64,000 nt of DNA from Ectocarpus siliculosus (taxonomy: Eukaryota; Sar; Phaeophyceae; Ectocarpales; Ectocarpaceae), in the NCBI GenBank assembly GCA_000310025.1, contig FN649741.1, positions 461,953 through 525,952 of the forward strand. The letters run 5' to 3'. Below the pieces are notes generated by a model. It had not been told where the DNA came from. It saw only the letters and a list, made by a program, of their open reading frames with translations, and made no database searches. The position numbers were made by a program, and so were the translations under genes. This document shows, piece after piece, positions 45,644 to 57,500 of the stretch. The first letter of the stretch is position 1. Each line of letters starts with the position of its first letter.

Positions 45644-48600
45644 TTAGCTGGATGGATTTCGCTCTGGGAAGGGAACGTTCGGCTGCAAATCGAACGCTGG
45701 CAACCACCCTCGCTGCTCCAGCGTCTGGCGCACTTCGGCCTCGTTCTCCTTGCACAGCCACTCGTGAATCTCCTTCAAGATCTCCAGCACCTGCAGCGCA
45801 AAGCATCGTACTCATGTCAGGAGGAGGGTGGGATCGAAAAGCTTCAAGTAGAATGTCCTTGGTAGCGCACACATTACATTTGCGACGTTCGAACTGAACC
45901 CCCAAGTAGACCAAAACGAAAGTGGATCACGACGCTCAGATGAGCACGCATGCCACACACCGCCAAATGTTGGTGCTACAACGCGAGCGCTTTAAAACCC
46001 TACTTGTAAGAACATACCACAAGCCACAACCCTCTGGGCGAGTACGGCTCAAACAAACTCGAAACGCTATCAACACCCAAGACTTGGTAAATCGTTCATC
46101 GCCAAACAAACCGCTGTGCTTGCCACCCACCTTCGCCTTGTTGGGGCAAGAGTCCGGGATGTGCTCCTCCATGTCGATGTCGGGTCGGTACGGGTATCCC
46201 GGCGTGAAACGGTTGAACGCGTTCACGTTCTCCTCGTCAGTTAGCTCAGGCTTGTGCTTTTTCAAGTTCGACTCCAAAGTGGCGTACCTGTACGCAGGGG
46301 CACACAGACGGATAGGGCAAGGGTTGTATGTATCTACCAGCTGCCCAGACAAGCGGATGCGTTGTATCTGTGCGAAGAGACGCCAAGCGTGATGCGTGAT
46401 GCTATTGCACATCGTGCCACGTCAGCAGCACAACACGAAAGGCCCCCAACTTACGCGCGACGGCGGCGTCCCTATCAAGGAATCGACAGGAACGTATGGA
46501 ACGTAGCCACAACACATGCCTCCTTCTAACCACCACCGAAGAACCTATTTCCCAGTATTGGTCGCACCGCTGCTACGAGAGGCTGTTTGAAACACGACGG
46601 GTTTTTCTCGGGGGGTGGGTCTGTTATTACAATACATTAGGAGGCTTCTGCTCCAGCTTGACGTGACGTGCTCATTTTCTTGACCAGTCAGGCCGTGTTC
46701 AACAAACAAGACAGAAAAAACGGCGCAGGAAAGCACGACAGCAGCAAGACAGACAGACCAAGGCAAGCAAGACAAGCAAGGCACGCAAGGCAAGCAAGGC
46801 ATACCTGGCCCTAGCGAAGTCGTACATCCCCCAGGCTGTCACCACATTCCACATCCACACGATGTGCGGCACGAACACGCCTTGCATAAAAAACGACCGT
46901 GGGTACCGTCCCAAACGATGCGATCCGAGGAAACGATTCGTGGGGGGGGGGGGGGGAGGGGGGGGGGCGACAAAGCGCAGGCTGTCAAGGAAACCTCTAT
47001 TTAGTGGACACCCGGCGTATGCATGTCGAATCTCATCTCCTTTCTTGCCGCGATGTTTCCCGACAGCAAACGGCTAGTCACGCACCACCACCAGCAGGTC
47101 TAGGTCGTGGGGTGACATGGACCGACACTGATTCACAAAATGCCAATAATACAACAAAAAACCCTGCCCGGTGACCTGTGCAAAAAACAGCCGGCCGGAG
47201 CAGAAGGTTTTCTTACCCAAACTGCGAATAAGGCATGCCTCGAACAGACCTATAACAGCGGTGCTGAGGTGAAACGGAGAATCATTACCAGAGACACAAC
47301 GCGCAGCGTGATTTCAGTTCCAGATAGCGTCAACGCCAACGCGGTTTTTTTTTCTACCGTAAAATGGGCAGAATCGGCAGACGATAACTCACCCGTGGGC
47401 GTGTCGTAGCATCCCGGAAGGCCATGCCACCAGTTCGACATCCACTCCGCTCCGAGCTTCTCAACCATCAAACCCCTGAAGAATTAAAGTTTCGATTCGG
47501 ATCGAATGGCACCAGTCCACATGGCAGCAACCATGGTGTCAGGGTTTTTTCAAGTACACCGAAGACCGTCAAGATACATGCAACATATAGAGTCCACCAT
47601 GCCATGAATAATAAATTCATGTGAGGAGATGATTGATGTCTATCTGCCGATCTCGGGTGTCTATGATATGAAGGTATCTATGATTGATAGTGTCTACGAT
47701 ATGATAGTGCCTATGATATGACAGGTCTTGACTGGCAGGGTACGGTACAGCAGTAGCTTCGTGATCACGACAGCAGTAGGCAGACCGTGGTGAAAAAATG
47801 TCGACATGCCAAAAGGTAAGGTAACAAGAACACGCAACGACAGCATAACTGCGGCACGTGCCAAGCCTCCGGTATCGTAGGCATTGCTTCAACGAGATCC
47901 CCTTCAAACACCCCCAAGAGAGATAGACTATATGTGCCCAACTGAGAACACCACGCCATCACACTACTGTACCGTGCATGAGGGTCGACGTGAAACCAAA
48001 CACATTGCACACTACACTAAGGTCGCGATATGTGCCACGACAGCAACAACCAAAGCTGTATGTACGAACCTCAGGGCTTTCTGCACCGGTAGGACCAGCT
48101 CATCAGCGCGGTGGAACATGGAAGCGGCAGCCACGTGCTCGTCGAAGTCCGAAGGTCTAGCCACACCCACGGTCTGATGTATTGCAGCATTACATTCAGC
48201 GGCATTGGAGCATTACAGCATTGCACCAGTCAGTCAGGAACGCGGCGCACAGACTGAGCGAGTGGAGTTTCATCGCATGTGTAATTAAGGATGGCCTCAC
48301 GTGATTGGATTGGAGGTGCCCAATCGGGCATGCGTAAGCAAAGCAAAGCAATACAGGGGAGAGAAAGCGGGTTGCGACACGCGTATCGGATGTAATACGA
48401 TCTCTACAATAGCAATGGACAGACCACAGCAGTGTGGCATCCACCAATAGTTCGTCTCCTCTAGGAAAGCAAAAAACGAACCTTGGAACGGGTGGATGCT
48501 CTCTTACCTCTCTTATCTCTTCGCAGGGACACGAAGCGTGACGGTAGTTGACAGGGTCAAACTTGCGTTCGAGACTGCAAGAGCAAAGAGCTAACACCAC

Positions 48601-51600
48601 ATCGACAGGATGCAAGCGACCAAAGGGGGACCGTCACCACAAACACAAACACCACGAGTGCCGAGCGGTACGTTAGGGTCGGAAGGTACCGAACAAAGGT
48701 CGGATGTTGTTCGGGGATTTGATGTTTCTGAAGCTACTTGTAGCTCTTGTAACTACTCACGAACGTGTGGGCGATCGGCTGCTGCGTCCACTGCCAGAGG
48801 CTGTGGAACTCGATCGGAGTTATGCCAGACTCCGCGCACGCGTCGGCGAGCACCTGTTTGTTTCATTTTGGGTGGGTTTCGGACGTGCACAGCCAGAGGA
48901 AAAAGGGAAAATGTCGTGCTATAGTTGGCAGCGAGAGAGCAAACTAACCTAGTGGCATTCGGCCTCGCAAAAAAAAGGTTTGATAGTTGACCGTTAGAAG
49001 TTGGCCGTTGCCTGTGAACATAAAAAGCACGAGGCAATCCCCCCCGACAAACAAGCAAGCACGCCGGAGAACTTCTGCAAGAGCAAACAATTCCTAGAAT
49101 AGCCGACCTTCCTCCGACGTGCGAGGGCCGCGACGGGCTATTGCACACAAACGGTCTCGTCCGTGTAGGTACACTAAAACTACTATTTACTGTAAGTTGA
49201 TACCTCGACTTGTCAAGGAATGGTATTATTCCAGCACAACAGCAAGGGTCGCTTTGCTTACGAACGAAACCAAGGGCGCGAAACAGCAGTGGGGGAGATA
49301 TAGGGGCACGATCATACAACATCCCTTACTAGCGTCCATCGGTCGTGTCAGCGCAACCGCCGTACTGGAACTATAGTGTACGTTGAAACAATAGTGTAGG
49401 TTGAAAGAATAGTGTACGTTGACACTCTCACAGAGTACAGTAACAGGGTCAACGCCAACTGCAACAAGGAATAAGACCACCACGCATCCCTTCAGAAATC
49501 ACAAGAAAACAAAGCAACACAGTAGCCACTAGCCCGTCGATAAAGCTAAGTTGACTTCAAGCGACCCTTTAACACTATTTACGATTTGCTCCGCCTGGCT
49601 TGCGCCACACTGTGCGCTTCTCGACTTTCCCCCGATGTAGTTGATCCGCACGCGTTTCAATACTCTCAGTCCCAACACGTGAACTCACGCAGTACGACCA
49701 AAATTTGAAAAAACGATGACTGACGAACAGACATGGCCACACACGAAGCATCCACACGAGGACAAGGCAGTGCATACTAACATATTTGCAGCTTGTCTTA
49801 GCTTACAAAAACCAACTATCGAGTGGCAGGCTGCAGCAAAATTACGTGTACGTAAAAAACATACTTGAATGTGATCTGGTTCACTTCCAGTTGCAGTACT
49901 TCATGTACAAGTGGCGAGTGGAGAGGGGCGGTCTAGATAGCCCAGGAGGGGTTGCTTGAGACACCACCATTCAGGCCCCACCATTGCGTCCACATACGGC
50001 AAAAAAATGCTGACTTGTCGATTGGATTCGCACTTACGTCGCGGCGATACAGCACTGAAAACGTTTCGCTGTCGCGGAAAAGCGGCGAAAGTCACACCTT
50101 GGAAGGCTTGTACATCATGCCGCCCTTGTCACTGGGAGATATGCAGAACACGCCCATGTCGAGCGAGTGCGCCAGTTCCACGTTCTCCCTATTTCCGTCA
50201 CTCTCGCCCTCCGTCTGGTTGGTGCCTGAAGCATGGTATGACCCCACGAACTTTGGTAGATGATGTATGCAGTTGATAGGTGGCCAAGACAGACACCATC
50301 ACACGATGCCGTGGGGATAGAGGCGATATTGGGGTGACATTGACGTAAGTCTTGCCACCAAGGGAACGTCTTGGGAACTCCTACAACTACTAATAGATGT
50401 TTTCAATACCAGCAGTAGCTTTACAAGAATGAAAATCGGCCTTGTCTAACGGGCTGTTGTAGATGTACTATATCATCACATCGTGAAATCACAAACGCGC
50501 TTCACGTTGCCCCAAAGCTGTTCCTACGAGAGCAGACAGCAGACACCGCGTGAAACGAAGGCCTTCTCGGACGCAGCAAGGAGGATCGGATTCCCGTCGA
50601 ACCATTCAACTGAACCATCGCAGCCACGGGATTTGGTGGAAAACAAACCCAGCACGCACCAGTGCCTGCAAATTGGCCAAACTTCGGCATCCAACACAGT
50701 ACAGTCAGTAATGCACCGGTGACCATGTAATCCCGTGTTCACAAGGCTACACAAACGCGGCAGGCAGCCCGTCCCTCACGTGGTAATGGATGTTCATGCA
50801 GTCGAACTTCTTGGAGGAAATGGTTGCCTTGATCACATCGGCGTGGGCGTGAGTGCTGAAGCCAACCCAGCGGATCTTGCCTTTGGCTCTGAACTCTTCC
50901 ACCACTTCCATGCAGCCGCCCTCCCTCAGTGTCCAGTCCAGCTGCTCGAGGGAGTTGATGCCGTGGAACGAGAAAATGTCCATGTACTCCACCTGCACAT
51001 CACATCACATCACACCACGAGAACACCCACCATCCACTCGCTTCGTGTGAACAAGTGTAGTCTAGCCTCTTCCGATTCTTGTTGCATGCGTACCATTGGA
51101 TAGGAAATCAGAGACGACCTACAACAATACTCTTGCGTTACCAGAGGCTCACATTGTGACAAATGCCTGACGGCGGCACGGGAAATCACCTCAGTTTCAT
51201 CTCACGATTCTATCCTGAATTGCTAAAGTCAGGTTCTGTAGATGGGCCATATTTTTCTTGAGAAGCTGGATCGTTGCGCCGCCTGGCGCGGGGGCTTGTC
51301 ACGTCGCAATTGTGCCTCTCTTTTTCACTGAAATCAAGAAACCACAATCCCCGCTTGCACACGCTTAAAATGTTACAGATGGGGGCGGGCGTTGACGCAC
51401 CGCAGGAGGAACGAGAGCAAAAAAACTCCAAGCCGCTATAATATTATAGTACATTCCTTCACTCGCATTGTTGATTCCACTTCTTGAGAATCCATTCTCC
51501 GAAATAATCAACAACTTGCGTCGTAGAGGGCAACCAGTTTCTGTATGTCAATATTATAAATAGTGCGACTTGCTACAACGCCCCTTACTGGCCTGCAGTT

Positions 51601-54119
51601 TCTCGAAGGACAGCTCCAGGCCCTTGCGGAAAGCCGCCACGTCCTCTTTGGCAGCGGCCTTGCTCTGTAGGATGAATGAGGACCTGTCGTGCTTCTTGAG
51701 GGCTTGCCCGAACTGGATCTCGCTAGTGCCGTACATCTGCCATGCCGCACCACGCGTGTGTCGCAACGTGCCATATTTTGAATGCGGTATGCTAGCGTTG
51801 GACGTTCTACATCATGAGTAGGTAGCGCCGGCAATATCGAGGCACTTGGTGCTGCGGCAAAGCGCTTCCAGACCAACCGTGAGCTGCAGCGCTAGAACTG
51901 AACACCACGCGCTTTTTAGACCAAGAAGAAAATGAGAGAGAGAGGCAACGCACGCCGGGCCGGATCAACAATCTTTTTTTTACTTCATTAGTGGACCTTC
52001 GTGGCCGATCTCTTCGACCGGATACGGATACAAACGGCAAGTAACTGTGTCGGTGGGATTTGCGCCACCCGCCGTGCTCTCGAAGCAACAGCCACCATCC
52101 TACGAGAACAATACAAAAAATCAACCAAATGGCGTGTTCCTGCGCAAAAGGATGGCCTGCCCCCCTGTACAATATATCTTCGTCTTTTCCCAGACACGAG
52201 GGGTTCTGCTGTGCTAGAGTCCCTGGTTGCATCAGCGAGGACGATTCGAGGTGCTCGATACTACCGTAGATGTCATCAACACCAAATAACACACGACACA
52301 AGCTCACCTGCGCGGTCTCGAAGTGGTTGATACCCAGCTCCAACGCCCTTGGTACGATAACACGACAAGGAAGGTCGATACATGCCGTGCAGCAGTATCG
52401 GGTCAGGGACAAGGGATAAGATTGGGAGGGCATGCGGTGAGACCGGTCTCAGACGGATGCTGGCGGTCGGCGACAGAGAGAGGGGGAGGGAGCTTGCACT
52501 GCTCAGCAACACCAGTCACCACTAGCAAATACAGACGTATGGCCGGGTGGCAAGTGTTCGGCAGGGCATATTACGTCTCTAGCTTCCGTTGGGCGTGGCG
52601 CACTGCATGACACGACTGGTGCCCGAAGCTTCCACGTATACATGCTGCTTTTGTTTTCGTCCACCTGTCAACGATAGCTTGGAAATTGTCCTCGCACTCT
52701 TTAGGGATGTCGGTGTTGCTCGTCGTGGTCTCTTGAGGCTTCCACGTAAGCTGCTGCCGCATCCCGCCGCACGTGATGATCGGCATCTTGAGCTCCGTCT
52801 TTCCGAACCTGACCTACAGTACGCAAGCAGTAGAACCCGACAGGACATGTACGATGAGGACTGTGTAGGAAGATAAACATAAATATACCAAGCCATGACT
52901 ATGCCGCAACGTAAAAAGTATCTGTGGAGGAGCCGAACAAAAAAAGGCGTTGCCGGTTCGCACAATACGACACTCAAGGCTTGCAGATGTACTGGCAAGC
53001 CTGATGCAGGCTTGCACGACTTTCAGCGAACCCGTTGAGATAATGCTGCTGTCGATAGTCATACCACAAGGTTTTCTGCGATCTCGCATGTATGGATACG
53101 TAGTGTGCTCTGTACACTTATCCTCCCAAAGGACCATGCATCCGGGAGACGATGCTGTGAGCTCAACGACGAGTTTTTTCCATGCATACAACGGCGCGGG
53201 TTACGAAAAACATAGTTTACAGCTGTTTTAAGTTGTAAAAACGTGGTGCCACGGGCAGAAGCGAGAGAAGGAGAGCCAGCCGTGATTGGCTGCCAAGGGG
53301 TCTCCGCCCATGACATGACCAACCATGACTCTTCTACAAGCAGTTCTGTCGCTGCCTGCCGTGTACAGTAGACGTGCTGCCCCTGCTCCACATACCTTGG
53401 GACAGTCCCATTTCTTGGCAACCTTGTCCCCTCTGTGCTTCTGGAGAGGGTCTGTGCGGTTGACCATGACTTGATACGACTCTCGCAGCTTGCCAAGCAG
53501 CTCGGCGTCACCCAGCCCCTTCTCGGACAGGCGAAAGTACTCCGCTCTCATCTGACGAAATATCTGAAAGATAATGTTGCGTCATTTCATGTGCGTGTTC
53601 ACCACGCGAATCAGCAAAGACGGCGACGAGCAGGTTTAGATGATGCACAACAACAGATAAGACGAAACCATCACGTGGAGAATCGCATCGTACTGTGCTG
53701 CGGGCGGGGGAGGCACGGGCACACCCATCCCAATCCCACTACGATTAGTCGATTAGTCGAAGAGATTCATTCATCTGTGCTTCCGCCGCTCAATAGATCG
53801 TGTGGTGTAAGGTTCTGCAGCTTCTTGTATGCATACGATGTGTTGCCGCTACAGAAAAAGCCGGTTGACATCGCTTCGATGTGCGCGTCTGCGACCGAAA
53901 CAGGAAGATTTCATGTTGGATCTTGGGTGCATGTGTCAAGTGCTGGCTGAGATATTGTACCTACCGCCTGCAGCCGCACGTACGCACACACGGTAGGGGA
54001 AGCCACTGCCGCTGCTGTCTCATCATCATCACAGCAGTGGACAATTTGGTCACCTTTATTTCATTGTCCGTGCTCGGGACCGCCGAGCACTCCTGCTGAA
54101 GACTCGATGAAGCGCCCAT
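45644..54119 (-). CDS. Aldo/keto reductase family protein, 13 exons, N-myristoylation signal
   Basis: Exons (minus): 54054-54119, 53396-53563, 52665-52813, 52308-52347, 51593-51736, 50780-50992, 50098-50250, 48761-48853, 48070-48173, 47393-47475, 46805-46880, 46131-46287 and 45644-45790; phases agree, total 530 residues. It starts MGASSS, a Gly2/Ser6 myristoylation consensus. Exon 3 opens the AKR domain (VRFGKTELKMPIITCGGMR). Then GINHFETAQMYGTSE with the catalytic Tyr, LQSKAAAKED with the Lys, FSFHGIN with the His, and IRWVGFSTH, followed by MGVFCISPSDKGG. In classic AKRs the first catalytic residue is Asp; here it is Glu. After the barrel, LGAEWMSNWWHGLPGCYDTP and the WMWNVVTAWGMYDFARARY segment match the C-terminal part of a bacterial-type AKR subfamily. 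A final acidic, Pro-rich tail follows. Substrate unknown; cytosolic face of membranes is suggested by the N-terminus. Exon 4 is only 40 nt. The intron after exon 5 appears to use a GC donor (CAG|GCCAGT). Confidence 0.92.
46942..46967 (+). repeat. G15-A-G10 homopurine run
   Basis: Fifteen G, one A and ten G in intron 10 of the aldo/keto reductase gene (C-rich on the gene strand). Able in principle to form a G-quadruplex, and also prone to assembly length error. Confidence 0.9.
49373..49428 (+). repeat. Three tandem copies of an 18-bp unit
   Basis: AATAGTGTACGTTGAAAC-like unit repeated three times with small changes in intron 7 of the aldo/keto reductase gene. Confidence 0.7.
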
Positions 54120-54561
54120 AGTTTGCTCCTCGCCGAGAGAGCGTCCTGCTGTGTCGTGCGTCCGGGAGTACACTGCGCGCAGTGGTTCTGCCTATAGCCT
54201 ATAGGCTCTGGCGCCCTGTGCTGATGCGCTGATGCGGGAGGTTGAAACAAATTCCGCCGCTTTTTTGCGCGCGTTTTTTTTTTTTCCTTAATATGACACA
54301 ACGAATCCATCTCTATTTTTATGACGGCCAGCGACCGATCTACGTAGATCACCGAGACTCGATAATTGTTCAACGGCCAAAACACCAACAACGCAGCGCG
54401 AGTGCATTGCGGTTTTCACATCATCCATACCACGGGCGCGAAGCGGAGGGAGGAGAGAGGCAAGAGCAAGAGGGAGAGACAACGAAGAGAGAGAGAGAGA
54501 GCGAGAGCGAGGGAGAGGGCGAGAGCGAGAGCGAGGGAGAGAGCGAGGAAGGAGGGGAAAT
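54120..54561. promoter_or_regulatory. Divergent promoter region, aldo/keto reductase / CKAP2-like gene
   Basis: 442 bp between opposed ATGs. From about 54440 the plus strand is an almost pure purine tract (GAGAGAGCGAGAGCGAG repeats), probably the 5' leader or core promoter of the plus-strand gene. GA/CT tracts are common near plant and algal starts; function here is inference. Confidence 0.45.
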
Positions 54562-57500
54562 ATGGAGGAGGTTCTATCCCGAAAGGAAAAGCTCGCGGCG
54601 TGGCGAGCTGCGAAAGGCAAACCGTTGGAGGTATGGTACTGCTGAGACATTGACATTACTCTCATCTTGCGTTGACTAAACCGTAGGTGCACCCCGGTGG
54701 ACGCAGTAGACCATGCGTTCACCCTCTGTTGCACCCCCCGCTGACATGCAACCTGCAATGTACAAAGATAGGTTGACCCAGCAGCAGCAGCAGTTGACCC
54801 AGCAGCAAATTCGTGTGCTTGCCCCCTCTGGCGAAAAGTCAACATATGCAAATGCTCGCGATACGCACAGCACAGCAGCAGCAATTCAAGCTCCAGACAC
54901 GCGTTTTCGGGGGTAGAGGTGCCGCGTTTACACATTGCCACCCCTTCGCGAGTACATCGTAGTCCTATCGTCCTATCCGTACACCGAAAGACAAAGGATA
55001 GAGCGAGTGCTGAAACCCGGCGGGTTACGCTATACAGCAGTAGGACCACGCGCTCGTAGCTTCCTGCCGCTTCCTCGCGCACTTGCTGGCAACTACAGCA
55101 GTAGCCGCCGGCTGCCGGGCGTTCCTCCTAGGTGGGGCACTGACCCTCGCACCTTGTCTTGATTGACCCTTACATACAAAAGGCACATAAGCCGGCAGCA
55201 GCCGGAGGGGGAGGAGGAGGAGCGGCGGGAAAAGGAGCAGCAGCAGCTGCCGGGCGGGCAGGGAAAAAAGATGTGGCGAAAGGTGTGCTGCAGGCGAGGC
55301 CAGGTGCAGGAAACAGGGTGAACAAAAGGACCGCGCCTCCGCAGCGCAAGCCGTTCCAGGTACGCTTGTGTGCTCGCATTAGGTGGGCTTCGATTCACGA
55401 ATGAAAAGCTACAGAGTAGGGTATCGTTTTTTTTTGTCCAACATTTATGTATTCCCGGTCGCTGACTACCCTTCGGCCGTGCGCCTCTCTGGACTCTTCT
55501 TGTCAGTTTTAACAACGTTTCCTCTGCGGTGCAAGAACAGAAGGGTTTGGCCGCCCTTCCCTCAAGGTTAATCCATGTATTCATACATGCATACGAAATG
55601 CGGAACTTACACGTGCCTTGCGGAGAATCGAACTCCGGACCCTGTTATACCACACGGTTCTCGAGGTTTCCCACGCTAGCAGCCGGGAGGCGTGAATTAG
55701 AATCAACGCTGTTTTTCCTGTCGATAAACGGGGCTGGCTGTACACTCGCAGCTCTTGCTGCCATCCATCTCCCGGTTCGCCAGACGATGTTTTCAAAAAC
55801 ACACCAAACGAACAGCAGTGAGTCTTGTCTCATCTCCGTCATCTCTCCTCCGTGCTGGTCGCTACTATAGTACAGTATACCCTCCTCGGTACATCAAACC
55901 CTGTCACCTGTCACACCCTCATGGTGACGTCATCACACATGTCCTCCCTCCTTGTTTGAGGCGCTGCATCCGAACGATCTCTCCGTATCTATCTGTATGG
56001 GTAGGTCAAGGCTATAACCGGTCCCCAAAACTACGCCCACCTCTCCCGCCCTCTATGATATGCATATGCATACACACGGGGTTGTTTACCAACCCCACGC
56101 CATGATCACTCAGGGTGCGCGCTCCAGACAAGGCTGGCGGCCTTGGTGTTGTAGAGTTTGAAAACTTTGTATTCCATGCTGTACAAACGATAACGATGCC
56201 GCTGTGTAGTGTGGTTGACGTTCGGTACGCCATGCCAACGGGCGCTTGTGTTTCCTTTCTTTCGCGGCAAGGTGGACACAAGAAGCATACAGCAGGCCAG
56301 CGAACGCCGCGTACAGCCCGGAACTCCGATCCACTCCCTCAAGAAGCGCCTCAAGCGCACCGCCGTAGCAGCAGCAGCAGCAGCGGACAAACCAGCGCCC
56401 GCACCTTCGGCACCAGCGGCAGCGGCAGGAGGGGGAGCCTCTGTGATTCCCACCGCTCGGGCACAGGGAAAGGCAAAGGCAGCTGCGGCTGCAAGGGTAC
56501 CTGGGCATGTGAACGGAGTGAGCCGGAGCTTGGACTCCGCGAGGACGAAGGAGGTGTCGGACTATCTCAAGAGCCAGATCAGCGAGGCCAACATGCTGCT
56601 GGAGGTGAACCAAGTGTCAGGCGACGTCACCCCAGGCGATCTGCGGTAGTTGGAAGTGAAATAGCATGCGTATGAACCTTTGTTTTCTTGGTGCCCTATA
56701 ACGCGTGTCCTTCCTGTGCCTGCGTGAATAATAAAAACCTCGCTCAAGCTTGCTCGGTTAGCGTGTGGTAGAATCGAGAGTTCCCTCAAATATAGCTTTG
56801 CAAATCATCCTCGAACTCTAGCCTGCGTAGGTCACGGCGTACCTACGTGGATTCGGTTTGTCTAGGGCTGTCCTGGAAGCCTACGGAATCACTGCGCAGG
56901 GCGCGGCAGCCGTCAACCGGCGGTGATGCACCTGTAGCTGTCTGCAACAGTGTTTTGAATAGTCGACCGAATCCTACACCTTACCAAAGTCAACAACACC
57001 GCAAGGCTGCACATCAGTGTCGCAGAGCGATACTATCGGTGGGTAGTGGTTTCTACCTCAAGCATTAAATGCTTGTGAATATTGCATCTGAACTGTTTCT
57101 GCCGTGCAAACGGTGTGCCGGGTTGTTCAGATCGCGGGCGTTGACGCTGCGCGCACGCTATTGGGAGACCTGCTGTCTTGCGCCGGCGCTGGACGAGGAG
57201 TGGGCGAGCTAGCGCTATACTGGGCGGCTCGTGCAAAGCTCGAAGAGGCGAGTGTGAGGGGGTGTCGTGGATGAAAGCTTCGACGGGTGCAACGCGACCG
57301 CTTCTTCGACTGGAGTAGCAGGTCACGAGCGGTGGAGGTGCAACTCTTCTTCGCGCATCGTCTCGTTTCACCATACATTTACAACCTCCAATTTGGTTTT
57401 GCAACGTCACTCCGACCTCTAGAAGCACGTATGGTTTTCGACCACTCCAAACGCTGCCGTACGGTACTGTACGGTTTGAAAGTGCGAACTGTATGGTTTG

